Of a stretch of DNA of 64,000 bases, positions 21,217-31,696 are shown in pieces (position 1 is the stretch's first letter; each line of letters opens with the position of its first letter). Under the pieces are notes generated by a model. That model had not been told where the DNA came from, ran no database searches, and saw nothing but the letters and a program-made list of their open reading frames with translations. The DNA is from Tetraselmis striata (taxonomy: Eukaryota > Chlorophyta > Chlorodendrophyceae > Chlorodendrales > Chlorodendraceae), in contig VCJN01000201.1 of assembly GCA_006384855.1 (NCBI GenBank), positions 1-64,000 of the forward strand. The letters run 5' to 3'. The translations under genes and the position numbers were made by a program.

Positions 21217-22199
21217 GCTGCAATTTTCACGCGTGCGGCCATAAGCTGCCAAAAGCGTTGCCCAAAACATGGGCAAAGTAAGAAGCTAGTACGGCAGCCG
21301 CCCCGCTACCCCCCCCCCCCCCCCCCCCCCCCCCCCCACCCACCCACCCATGGCCCCGGCGCACGCGGATGTTGCGTTACGGCAGCGCATCGCGCGTGCA
21401 TGCCGCCAGAAATATCGCCAACCGCCCCGCCCGCCCGGGCCCGCGCCCGCCATGCCCCGCTCCGATGCTTAAGCTACGCGATATTTCTAGTCGGTGGTAC
21501 CGAAAAAGACGACGACGCCGACAGACCGGATAGTAGGCGCCTGGTAGTATGTATCATACACAATCCTGGCGGCGGCGAGTGCGGCAAGGAGGTAGGCCCC
21601 ACCTGCCCGCCCGCCCCCCTCCTGCGGCCGCGCGCATGGCGGCATAGAGTAGGGTTACCGCGCCTTCCCCCCTCCAGCCCTTAACGTCTACACGACTTCA
21701 CGCACTATCGATGCTACCCGTCTCGTGCTTGTGCCACAGCCTACACCTCTACTTCCCGCGTTGTTGGTGCGCACATGTGTGCTCACTTGTGCTTGGCCGG
21801 CTGCACATATGATGCGCAAAGGTAGGCTGATGCGCCATGTTGCGGCGGCGCATCCCAACGTATCGCCTCCGCCGGTCACAAGCCTTCCGCGTTGGGCGGC
21901 TACAACAGCCACGGAACCACAGCAGAAGCCTGCCCAAACGACCAGTGGGGGTCCCGCCCCGCGTGCTGTTAAGCAGCGCCAGCCGCCTCCCACAAGCACC
22001 CACCCACAGCCAGGCGCAAAGATGCACCAGCCCCAACGGCGAGCCGTACTCAGCCCACCACCCAACACCGTACGGATGCGCATGCATTACTCCCACTGAT
22101 CTCTACGCGGCACTTTGGGCAGCAGGTGCCCCCCCCCCTCCCGCCCCACCACACTGAGCCCCCCCCCCCCCCCCCCCCCGGCCTTCCCCTCTCTAACCG
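21217..22199. other. Poly(C)-rich stretch, no supported gene
   Basis: Poly(C) tracts lie at 21310-21337 and 22160-22179. Overlapping GC-rich frames occur on both strands, with no motif in any of them. Confidence 0.35.
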
Positions 22200-22763
22200 A
22201 TGCCCTCCTTTGTAATAAGGGCATGCCATCATTGCTTGCCGCACACCGTATATTGCTCAGGTTCCCTAAACATACGCTCGCTCACGGGCCCACATATCCG
22301 CCATGTCATGGATGCTGTGATAAAAGCCAACGCCACGGCAGGTGTGATTCCATCTTCAGACGCCATGCCGAAGAGGTACACTGATGCGCACAGGAGGTCA
22401 AAAATAAGCAAAATTTTGAGCTCGAGATCCAGTCGGGCAATGTCCTCTAGAAGGATGTGCTCGCTAACTCACACTACTACGATGGCGGAAAGGGCTTCGT
22501 CTTCACGTATCAACATATGGCCATGAAGACCATGTGCGCGGCTGTAGTAGATGGTATGTGCTCAGTGATAGCAAAGCATGTTGCGCCGGGGAGGGGGCTG
22601 CACTTTTCTAGGTATACAACAGAGGGAGTTATTGCATGGTCACTGTCCCCCCAGTGCCACTGCAAAACCCTTCCTTATTGAATATGTAGACATAATGTTT
22701 GAGCACATGAGGGGTCTTGTTGAGGATGACAACCCATATGTGAGGGCCGAAATTAAACGCTGA
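22200..22763 (+). pseudogene. Possible hAT-type transposase relic
   Basis: Plus-strand frames give a segment like the N-terminal part of hAT transposases: GPHIRHVMDAVIKANATAGV, then a basic region, NKQNFELEIQSGNVL, then an in-frame TAG (22448-22450), then KDVLANSHYYDGGKGFVFTY and QHMAMKTMCAAVVDGM. A last block at 22680-22760 (EYVDIMFEHMRGLVEDDNPY) is in another phase. The order and the YxDGGKGFxF motif resemble the start of a hAT RNase-H fold, but no catalytic triad is visible. The assignment rests on weak resemblance. The gene is broken by at least three stops or shifts. Confidence 0.3.
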
Positions 22764-23617
22764 AGGTTTTGGAGTGTAGACTAAAAGAGTACGCTTAGGA
22801 AAGTGAGAGTTTCCAATACCGTTGATAGGAAATTGAAAGAGCGGGCAAAATTCAGCTTCATGGAGACGGCGTAGTGCCGTAGTCAAAGTGTAAATATATG
22901 AGATTTGACACATTATGCCCTAATGGCGTGGCGCTATGCTATAACTAATAAAATGACTAAAAATAGTCAATCTCTAAAAGGGAAACACCGTTATTTTAAT
23001 GACAAATCGAGCCTCCGGGATGGCCCTCCCCCCATAACCCCCACCCTTAGTGAGCTGCCCACTAGCCGGGCGGCGGGAAGCGGAGCTGCCCGCTAACTAG
23101 GATGCGCCCAGCTTGTGCATCAATGCTTGGTAGCCGGTACGCTCACATGTTTTGCATGGGGCAAAATTGCGTTGTACACTACTCTGTATCTCAGCATCCA
23201 CGAACCTCCATTTGCATCACATGTCCATTAGCGTAATGCATCATCAGTGGGTGCAAAATATATAGCAGGCATGAAGGGGCAGCTTCGTAGGGTCTAGGGT
23301 CGGCGGTGCTGAGTCGCCCAGCTCCGTCCGTCAGCCGTCCAGTACCGGTACTGCTTCACTAGTGAAAATAAAGTTTCGACCCCATGAACCCCCCCCCCCC
23401 CCCCCCCCCCCCCCCAGTTTTTCCACAACTCCGGTACCTAAATCGTCACGGCCCTATTGCGGTATAGAGACTAGTCTACTTACCGAATTCCTTGAGATAT
23501 AAATCCGGAAAACACAGATACCAAACCCACACATGACAAGTACCGCATATCCCAACGACCCATACCGAAACCAATCCATACCGCATACCCTAACCCATAC
23601 CCACACATGCAAATACA
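22764..23617. other. No supported gene; poly(C) at 23391-23415
   Basis: No motif-bearing frame. The end of the stretch is ACCCATA-rich, like 3705-3862. Confidence 0.4.
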
Positions 23618-23683
23618 GATAGTTGCTGTTAGGCGGTCGGTTTGCAGTGCGCATTTGTCAAAGCCCTGATGTAAGAAAAACAC
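23618..23683 (+). repeat. About 62-bp direct repeat, left copy
   Basis: TAGTTGCTGTTAG...GCAGTGCGCATTTGTCAAAGC...CTGATGTAA is repeated at 24296-24355 with a few changes. The pair brackets 24 kb sequence that includes the non-LTR 3' fragment. Confidence 0.6.
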
Positions 23684-23724
23684 ACATACACATTTCTTAT
23701 TTGTTCCATAACCAGTACAGGGTA

Positions 23725-23905
23725 CTTGTGCGTGTGCACGCGTGGCCCCGACTGATGAACCGTGCGCGCATCACTCATCCATCCCGCCTCGCGTGCGCGA
23801 TGCGGGCCGCTTCTGCTTCTACTCGTATATCACGAGTACTCGTACAAGTTACGGGTACCCGACGATACGAGTACTTGTAGGCGGCTTGCGGTTTTGATCT
23901 TTAAG
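23725..23905 (+). mobile_element. 5'-truncated 3' end of the non-LTR family at 43897-48498
   Basis: The segment encodes NRARITHPSRL preceded by VHAWPRLM, matching the C-terminus of the ORF2 protein at 43953 (NRVRITHPSRLMRDAG). The DNA match to the reverse complement of 43958-44035 continues past the stop into GCGGGCCGCTT and AGGCGGCTTGC. An extra GTAC-rich insertion splits the 3' tail. This is a short 5'-truncated copy, typical of target-primed insertion. It lies in the opposite orientation to the full copy. Confidence 0.65.
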
Positions 23906-24943
23906 TAGTACTGCCTTCAGCGGTGGATTTGTTACTGCTCTGGCCTTATTGTATTTCACACCAGTACGATCACCGGTTTCCAGAGTCGGTGCCACCGCTA
24001 AATAAATGTATAATAATTATACATCAATTATTATGAATACATCATTTATTATACGACATTAAAGTGAAGAGGGGGCTTCGCCGCTTTGAGAACGGGAGGC
24101 TGGGCCCTTCTCCCTTTATTTACGGTTGATCTTTTCGCGCATGTATTGCCATATGCTAATACTCGGGCATATATTCTGTATATCGAGGCCCTTTCTGGCG
24201 CTATAATTCGTTATTCATGAATCGTTATGTAGTGGCGGCCCGTTGGCGCCGACCAGCCGCATACAGTATGGGATACGTGACACCTATCGACGGAACAGCA
24301 TAGTTGCTGTTAGCTCTGTTTGTAGTGCGCATTTTTGAAAGCCCTGATGTAATAAAAGTTATCGACGGAACATACAGGGCGGATAAGGGAACTCGTACGA
24401 CGAATCAGTACAGGTGTCAGTACTAGGCTCCGAATCAGTACTGTGCCCGCAACTCCTACACCTGCAGGCATCTGGTCGACTCACCCGCGACACTCCTCCG
24501 GTATGCGGCAGCAGAGAGTTGCCGGTTGTTTTCAGGCTTAAGTATCTCTTTTGCTGGCAACCTCTCATAATTGCTCTTAGTTCTCTTTAGAGAGTTGCCG
24601 GTTGCCAGTGAAAAAAATCTTAGTCTCTGCTCTGTATCACACAGTATTTATATGGGGTCCATACACCCGAACCTACGGGTACCCCACTCTCCAGTACGAT
24701 TGTCACTTTTTTTGATCTAAACGTGTTTATGGGGTTTCCTAACGGACTATAGCTGTCCTAGTGCGACCCGTACGGTCTGTAGTGGTTTGAAGCCGTTACC
24801 ATCGGGGTTTGGTACGGGCTACCCCATCGCCCGCGAGCCCTGCGCTCCCGGCCGGGGAGCTACTTAGGACAGCCACCAGCAGCTCGTCTGCCATCTTCCA
24901 GCTCGCTGCCTTCGGCAGCGGCTTCGCGTACTTGTGCGCGCGA
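23906..24943. other. No supported gene
   Basis: The right copy of the 62-bp repeat lies at 24296-24355. AGAGAGTTGCCGGTTG occurs twice at about 24510-24605. No motif-bearing frame. Confidence 0.4.
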
Positions 24944-25550
24944 CACTGTGAGATTCAGATGTGACGTAAATGTGCCCTACTGGTGACGAACGACGACATA
25001 CGGGGACGATACGGGACGGACGAGGGACGTGGATTTCATACCCAGTAGCGACGACTATCGCGCGCGACCTGTAAAGTACTATATGAATTTCTCGTTTCCA
25101 TAATTTCATCAAATTGATATGCGCACGCGGGCTCGCGTGTCGCCCGCCGACGCGGAGCACCCGGGCTAAGTACAGGCGGATGTACGCACTCATTGCACAT
25201 CGCCGCACATCGCTGACCGCACATCGCTGACCGCTGACCCCGCGGTGTGCCGCGATGTGCGGCACGACGGGCGGAGGTGTGGGCGGATGTAGGTGGTACG
25301 GTAGGTGGTAGGCGGTAGGTGGTGTTCGTAGGTGCGCGTTTTAATGCAGCCGCCCTAACTGCTGATGATTGTGTAACGCCCCAGCACGCGCATGAAGTAT
25401 GGGGTCGCCTCACGGTCACCGCCGCTCACCGTTGAATCAAGCGCGGACAGCCGCGCACTCGCATCTGTGTTGCCTGCCGGTGGTGGGTTACATCCACCCC
25501 AACTCTCAACCCCCCCCCCCCCCCCCCGCCCCTCGCGCGCGGCAGCAGGC

Positions 25551-28500
25551 ATGCCGGCAAAGGGATGGATAGCGAGTGTGTCGAAGGATGGCGTGTACTC
25601 ATGCAAGCACTGCCGGGGCAACGTGACGGGCACTTGTGATAAGATGGCGCGAGAGCGGCACTTCCTAAAATTCCCGAACTGTAGCCACTCGTTGAAGCGT
25701 GCGGCTAAGTTGCGCCGCAAGGCCGCCTTATCACAAGCAGCAGCAGCAGGGGCGGCAGCAGCAGCAACAACAACAACAGGGGCGGCAGCAGGAGTAGCTG
25801 CAGCCGTCGGAAACGGCCCGCCGGCGCCGGTCTCGGACGACGGCGGCTCGAAGGTGGACGATGTGATGGGCGTGGGGGAGGACCCCGTTGGCGAAGACGG
25901 TATGGACATCGACGCGCCTGCGTGGCCGCCGGCGGGCGTGGAACCCGCGATGAGGGCGTGATATGGAAAGGCGATTCCGGCGACTTCTACATGAAGGTCA
26001 TCGCCAAGAAGTTCCGGGGGGTATGGCACTACGGCGTGATAACCGGCGTCGTTACCGAGTGGGTGTTGGAGGACTACGGCGGGGCGACCCAGTGGCGCGC
26101 TGTTTTCGAGGACGGGGGCATTGTGGGCCTTCTGCGTTCAGAGGTGAGTGGGCCCGGCCTGCGTGCTGGTGGCACCACTCAACTGCGGTTGTATGGAATC
26201 ACACGCACCCGCCCGGTCGGCGTGGCAGGTTGTGGAGGCTATGGCGGCTGCCCAGGAGCACCCCCCTGTGGATGCGGACGGGGAGGCTCGCTTGGTAACC
26301 GTCCATGAAGGCGATGACTTGTCCAGTGAATCACGCACCTTGCCCGGCGTGCGGTCAACACAACCCGGCTGGCGGAGGCCAAGCAGAACACTGGCTGCCA
26401 TGGCGTGTGCCATGTGCATGTGGTCCGGGACTATGTCAGCATGGTCAACCTCTTCCCCCTCGCGCCGTTCCACCTGTTTTTTTTTGGCTTGGGAAGGGAC
26501 TTCTGGAGGAAATTTGTCACCGTGCAGGGCCACATTGGATTCCGAGCTATGAAGCAGGAAGACCGGCGCCAGGCTTTAGTCCCGATACCCAGCAACTTTG
26601 AACGCGGGTTGCGCCCTTCGTTTGCAGTGTCCAAGAATCGAAAGGTAAACCCCTCCCCCCCCCCCCCCCCCCCCCCCCCGGGCGTGGGCGTGGGCGTGGG
26701 CGTGACGGCATTCCCCTCCATGACTGCAGGGTCAGGCAAGGTGACGGTGCAGCCCGGCCGGGTCATGGAGGACTGCTTGCACCACATGGAAACGTTTTCC
26801 ATTCTTAACGCCGGTCCGCTCCTCGAGGAGGCCCGGGTGAAGGCGATCATGCCCGAGAAGGAGCTCGCGTCCCCAGCGGTGGTGCGTTCGGTGTCACGAC
26901 TGGCGGTGCTTGGGCACATGTACAAGCGCCTGCAAGGAGCTGCGTGGTTCGTCACGCGGTGGGGGTTGCAGAATGTGGTGACGGAGGAGGACGGCCCCGA
27001 GCGCAAGGCGCAGGTGGACGCGCTCACTAGGGAGGGGAGGACTCGATACCCAGCGCGGCGCCAAGGCGCGGCGGCCGGGGCAGCGCGGCGCCAAGGCGCG
27101 GCGGCCGGGGCAGCGCGGCGCCAAGGCGCGGCGGCCGGGGCAGCGCGGCGCCAAGGCGCGGCGGCCGGGGCAGCGCGGCGCCAACGCGAGTGGGATGGGC
27201 GGGGCAGCGCGGCGCCAAGGCGCGGCGGCCGGGGCAGCGCGGCGCCAAGGCGCGGCGGCCGGGGCAGCGCGGCGCCAAGGCGCGGCGGCCGGGGCAGCGC
27301 GGCGCCAAGGCGCGGCGGCCGGGGCAGCGCGGCGCCAAGGCGCGGCGGCCGGGGCAGCGCGGCGCCAAGGCGCGGCGGCCGGGGCAGCGCGGCGCCAACG
27401 CGCGGCGGCCGGGGCAGCGCGGCGCCAAGGCGCGGCGGCCGGGGCAGCGCGGCGCCAAGGCGCGGCGGCCGGGGCAGCGCGGCGCCAACGCGCGGCGGCC
27501 GGGGCAGCGCGGCGCCAAGGCGCGGCGGCCGGGGCAGCGCGGCGCCAACGCGAGTGGGATGGGCGGGGCAGCGCGGCGCCAAGGCGCGGCGGCCGGGGCA
27601 GCGCGGCGCCAAGGCGCGGCGGCCGGGGCAGCGCGGCGCCAAGGCGCGGCGGCCGGGGCAGCGCGGCGCCAACGCGAGTGGGATGGGCGGGGCAGCGCGG
27701 CGCCAAGGCGCGGCGGCCAGGGCAGCGCGGCGCCAAGGCGCGGCGGCCGGGGCAGCGCGGCGCCAAGGCGCGGCGGCCGGGGCAGCGCGGCGCCAAGGCG
27801 CGGCGGCCGGGGCAGCGCGGCGCCAAGGCGCGGCGGCCGGGGCAGCGCGGCGCCAAGGCGCGGCGGCCGGGGCAGCGCGGCGCCAAGGCGCGGCGGCCGG
27901 GGCAGCGCGGCGCCAAGGCGTGGCGGCCGGGGCAGCGCGGCGCCAAGGCGCGGCGGCCGGGGCAGCGCGGCGCCAAGGCGCGGCGGCCGGGGCAGCGCGG
28001 CGCCAAGGCGCGGCGGCCGGGGCAGCGCGGCGCCAAGGCGCGGCGGCCGGGGCAGCGCGGCGCCAACGCGCGGCGGCCGGGGCAGCGCGGCGCCAACGCG
28101 AGTGGGATGGGCGGGGCAGCGCGGCGCCAAGGCGCGGCGGCCGGGGCAGCGCGGCGCCAAGGCGCGGCGGCCGGGGCAGCGCGGCGCCAAGGCGCGGCGG
28201 CCGGGGCAGCGCGGCGCCAAGGCGCGGCGGCCGGGGCAGCGCGGCGCCAAGGCGCGGCGGCCGGGGCAGCGCGGCGCCAAGGCGCGGCGGCCGGGGCAGC
28301 GCGGCGCCAACGCGCGGCGGCCGGGGCAGCGCGGCGCCAACGCGCGGCGGCCGGGGCAGCGCGGCGCCAAGGCGCGGCGGCCGGGGCAGCGCGGCGCCAA
28401 GGCGCGGCGGCCGGGGCAGCGCGGCGTTAAGGCGCGGCGGCCGGGGCAGCGCGGCGCCAAGGCGCGGCGGCCGGGGCAGCGCGGCGCCAAGGCGCGGCGG

Positions 28501-28774
28501 CCGGGGCAGCGCGGCGCCAAGGCGCGGCGGCCGGGGCAGCGCGGCGCCAACGCGCGGCGGCCGGGGCAGCACGGCGCCAAGGCGCGGCGGCCGGGGCAGC
28601 GCGGCGCCAAGGCAACGCATACAGCGGAATCGGCGGAAAGGGATGCATTACAAGTTGTGGACGGCAGGCGCTGAAAACTATGCGGTCATGCCGCAACAAC
28701 CCCAGCACTGGCTTCTGGATACCTCTGATCTGGCTGGCGGCGGCGGGCTGCGGGATGCAGGGCCGCATGACTGA
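25551..28774 (+). CDS. BED zinc-finger/Tudor-like transposon protein, copy 1
   Basis: The start at 25551 follows a poly(C) tract and cag, so an upstream exon is possible. Exon 1 encodes a BED-like finger, with CKHC followed by HFLKFPNC (H...C), then an Ala-rich acidic linker. A GT-AG intron at 25900-25970 joins in frame to exon 2 (GDFYMKVIAKKFRGVWHYG...WRAVFEDGG...LRSE), a Tudor-like fold. A second intron, 26144-26228, begins GTGAGT. The frame between about 26290 and 26330 is not resolved. Downstream is VRDYVSMVNLFPLAPFHLFF and GLGRDFWRKF, faintly like the His-containing block of CACTA transposases. A poly(C) intron follows at 26645 to about 26730/26740. The last exon runs through the 30-bp minisatellite and ends GGGLRDAGPHD. 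It is probably the element's DNA-binding or transposase-related protein; catalysis is not shown. Confidence 0.6.
27053..28612 (+). repeat. 30-bp GC-rich coding minisatellite, about 52 units
   Basis: The unit begins GCGCGGCGCCAAGGCGCGGC and is 30 bp long. Variants have AACGCG for AAGGCG. Four units are 34 bp long and contain CGAGTGGGATGGGCGGGG. Because 30 is a multiple of three and no stop occurs, all frames on both strands stay open. Peptides on the plus strand are AAAGAARRQG, RGSAAPRRGG or KARRPGQRGA, depending on phase. Each 34-bp unit moves translation to the next phase. CGAGTGGGATGGGCGGGGC also occurs outside the array at 29207-29225. Confidence 0.95.
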
Positions 28775-29004
28775 GGTGGCGGTGCTGGTGAGCCCGGAGA
28801 GTCTGCATGCGGCGGAGGCGGCAGAGCCGCATAGGCACTAGACAATGCTCTGAAGCGAGCCCCAATTGTCTGCCCAGCGCCTGCCCCAATGTAACGCACC
28901 AGCTTGGCAGCAATTGGCAGCTCTTTTGCCCCCCCTCCACCCCACAGACACACTACCAATACCAGTTTCTCATCCCGGCGGGCAGTTGATGCGTATACCC
29001 AGGC

Positions 29005-29046
29005 TTGTGCGTCCGCGGTGCGGGGGGGGGGGGGGGGGGGGGGGGA
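29005..29046 (-). repeat. Poly(G) tract (poly(C) on the minus strand)
   Basis: It sits between blocks of the minus-strand gene, where it would be an intronic pyrimidine tract. A second tract lies at 29361-29385. Copy 2 has equivalents at 37125-37152 and 37469-37491 with different lengths. Confidence 0.8.
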
Positions 29047-29194
29047 ATCACTATAGCTAAGCTAGTGATGTGAGATATGAGTGCAGCAACAGATATTGTG
29101 CAAGATATAATACGATGGCATGCAAGCGGGTCCCCGCTCTTCCACAATCATTGGCCCTGCTCCCTCTTGCCCCGCCCCCGGTGCCCTTTAGCTG

Positions 29195-29545
29195 CTCTCA
29201 GCATCCCGAGTGGGATGGGCGGGGCAGCGGTTGCTACCGAGTGAGGCGTAGCATCGTTTGCAGTAGCAACGCAGCCTTTCCGGTGTGACGCCGCCTGGAT
29301 GTAACCCAGCAGTACGCGCAAAGTGCAAGTGCAAGCTGCTGATGGCGGGGATCCCGCGCGCGGGGGGGGGGGGGGGGGGGGGGGGCAGCGGCTGTGGGAT
29401 AGGCGGGGCAGCGGTTGCTACCGAGTGAGGCGTAGCATCGTTTGCAGTAGCAACGCAGCCTTTCCGGTTGCATAGTGTGACACCGCTTGGATGTAACCCA
29501 GCAGTACGCGCAAAGTGCAAGTGTTACACGTCCGTGTGCCCCACC
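29195..29545 (-). repeat. Duplicated segment encoding a Cys-rich peptide
   Basis: Two direct copies of an about 130-bp block (29207-29330 and 29392-29525) flank the poly(G) tract. On the minus strand both encode ERLRCYCKRCYASLGSNRCP. They could be duplicated terminal exons of the minus-strand gene. The same arrangement is present in copy 2 (37313-37631). Confidence 0.7.
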
Positions 29546-29565
29546 CAATGACATTGCGCCCGACC

Positions 29566-30675
29566 TCACTGACGGCATGTCTCGCTCTCCTTCAGCTCTT
29601 GGGCCGTCCGCCGCCTCACCCTGCGCACCCTACCAGCCGCGCGTGCCTTCTCGGAAGCCTCACACACGGCGGCGCGAGTCGCGTCGTGGAACGCGTCCCT
29701 GACATGGCGGAACTCCGCCCTCACCGTGGCCGTGGTCGGGCAGAGGACTGCCCGCTGATGGGTCGCCATGCATGGGTACTTGGGGCCGCACAAAGCCGGG
29801 GTGCCGTCGCAGCAACACTCCCAGTCCGTCCGTTGGCCGCAGTCCACGCATGACGGGCGTCCGGCCAGGACACGCACATGATAGTGCATGTGGCCGCCTC
29901 CCGCCACTGCTCGTAGTGCTCCGGTCAACATGGCGACGAGCAAGTCGGCATGTCCCGCAGGTGGCTGCGGGGCGGGTGGCGCGAGCGCAGCCTCGCTCGC
30001 CTCGACAACCCCCTCAGCCCGATCAGTCGCCTCGACCACGGCCTCCTCCGCCTCCTGACGCGGCGCACCAGGCGCATCATCGTCGCCTGGCAGGGCGTCC
30101 CCCCCCGCAACGGCGCCGTCGGCGGTGGCCGACGCCGTCGTGGCGGGGTGTTGTGAGGAGGTGGCCCTAGACATAGGTGGGGCCGGCACCGCCATGTGTT
30201 GCTCCACATGCGGTGCGGTTCCTGACGCGACAGCTCCGTCGCACCAGTACCGGCGCCGGCACCCCACGCCTGCTGGGATTACCACCAACCGGCATGTTTC
30301 CTTTGGGAGGCGGTTCATCCGCGTCGGAGGTGAGCGGCGGTGCCTGTGTGGGTGTGAATACTGCCCGGCCATTAGGGCTCCCGCCGCCTGCCGCTCCGCC
30401 GACCCAAGCCGCGGCGTGTGCTGCGCCCCGCATAGTCGCCTCGAATATAATATACATGACGCGGGGACGGGGGGGGGGGGGGGATTCGTGCGTTTCGTAT
30501 GTCGGCGGAAAGGCGTGCGAAGCTGCGGCTGGCGAAGGTGGTGGAAATAAGCGTGGCGGCGTCGGCGGCGTATTACCGTGCGTGCATGCGTGCGCAACCC
30601 CGCGGCAGCAAGCGCCGGACTCGGCGTGTGCCGGCGGCAGAGCTGCGAAGCCATGGACACGGTACGGGATGCCAA
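29566..30675 (-). CDS. Cys-rich hypothetical transposon protein, copy 1
   Basis: A 369-codon minus-strand frame. The N-terminal about 100 residues are Arg/Pro-rich and may be non-coding, because a poly(C) tract (30469-30482) lies inside and an alternative frame from 30457 is also protein-like. Residues about 185-245 are acidic and Ala-rich (EAEEAVVEATDRAEGVVEA). Residues about 265-310 form a Cys cluster: RPSCVDCGQRTDWECCCDG, ALCGPKYPC and ATHQRAVLC. The C-terminus is a basic helix. The cluster is a likely zinc-binding module, loosely like the Cys-rich end domains of piggyBac-type proteins. The gene converges on the BED gene and is unchanged in copy 2, which supports coding function. Confidence 0.5.
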   Translation of the reverse strand: MASRTVSMASQLCRRHTPSPALAAAGLRTHARTVIRRRRRHAYFHHLRQPQLRTPFRRHTKRTNPPPPPVPASCILYSRRLCGAQHTPRLGSAERQAAGALMAGQYSHPHRHRRSPPTRMNRLPKETCRLVVIPAGVGCRRRYWCDGAVASGTAPHVEQHMAVPAPPMSRATSSQHPATTASATADGAVAGGDALPGDDDAPGAPRQEAEEAVVEATDRAEGVVEASEAALAPPAPQPPAGHADLLVAMLTGALRAVAGGGHMHYHVRVLAGRPSCVDCGQRTDWECCCDGTPALCGPKYPCMATHQRAVLCPTTATVRAEFRHVRDAFHDATRAAVCEASEKARAAGRVRRVRRRTAQELKESETCRQ

Positions 30676-30933
30676 GTTTGGCTAAGCAACTGCCGAGGCT
30701 GGCGGCTTAACCCCCATGTCCGGCGGTTAAGGGACGGAAAGTGCGTAGAAGTTGATCGGCAAAGCGGGCATATAAGCCTGGCTGTGCTAGGTTCCTATTA
30801 AGTAATGGCGGTTTGTGCTAAGTAATTCGTAGGGGTGGACCATGCAGCGCAGGTAGGGGGCGGTATAAATGAGGCCGGGCACATATACTGCTCCACGAAA
30901 CGACACTGTCGCACGTGTAGTTGAATAGACGCC

Positions 30934-30957
30934 CCCCCCCCCCCCCCCCCCCCCCCG
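30934..30957. repeat. Poly(C) tract followed by CGGGTCGGCCCGC repeats
   Basis: A poly(C) run, then a short GC palindromic tandem (GCCGGGTCGGCCC). A second poly(C) is at 31062-31087. Both have equivalents of other lengths in copy 2. Confidence 0.85.
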
Positions 30958-31696
30958 CCGGGTCGGCCCGCCGGGTCGGCCCGCCGACCCGCCACGGCAT
31001 GTAATATCTGTCATGCATCGCCGGGGTATGTGTGAGTGGATGCCCCGCCGCCACACACACCCCCCCCACCCCCCCCCCCCCCCCCCCATTTACACTTGTG
31101 CACTCATTAAGTTTGGGCTGGTTTCGGAGCAGTACATGTACGTATGTATATACATACAATGGAACGTAGGACCTGCGCGGAAAGAGGCGGGGCTGGCGGA
31201 GTGCGTTGGGGGTGCGTAGAGTAGCGTGTTGGTGAGATTCGGGGTGCATCGGACGCCGGATGCCCATCCACCCAGCGTAAAAGACGCGTACGTAAAATCC
31301 TCATCTGCCGGTGTCCGCCCGCCGCGAAGTCGCTAACCCCAAAACTCGCTCTCAAAGCCCCAAATCTTGAGATTTGGGGCCCAAATCCTGCGGCCGCCGC
31401 CCGCATCATTTGGCGCCGCATCATTTTAGATGAGCTCGCCAACCCCAGCCACCAGTTCGATTCCCCAACCATGCTACCCCTCGCGCCTCTCTCGGGGTTA
31501 CTCCCACACTCGGCGGCACGGTAGTCACTCGGCCGACACGGGGTTGTTGTGGTGCGTATTGCTGACATCCCCACGATCATAGGGCGCGCCGCGCGCGTTG
31601 ACCTGCCGTCTACTGCCCAGCCGCTCCGGTCGGAATATTTGACAACTGCACGCCTCGCGGTCCAACGCACTCGCCCTTCGCCATGGCTTCGCCAGT

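Larger units (their letters stand above)
24944..31295 (+). mobile_element. CMC-type DNA transposon, copy 1 (right part missing)
   Basis: The copy starts with the same terminal repeat (CACTGTGAGATTCAG...) as copy 2 at 33812 and is nearly identical to 33812-39389 over its whole length. The differences are a few base changes, homopolymer lengths and the minisatellite length. At 31295, inside the first palindromic unit, it changes to unrelated sequence, and no right TIR follows before copy 2 begins. It contains the BED/Tudor-like gene, the minisatellite and the minus-strand Cys-rich gene. The 3' deletion or rearrangement should make it immobile unless the right end lies elsewhere. Confidence 0.75.

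Noticed and set aside
26431-28620. Very long minus-strand ORF (729 codons) and other long frames over the minisatellite
   Set aside because: The 30-bp unit has no stop in any frame, so length means nothing here. Only the plus-strand frame has spliced, motif-bearing flanks.
31450-31475. tRNA-like T-arm (AGTTCGATTCCCC)
   Set aside because: No matching acceptor stem, D arm or anticodon arm around it.
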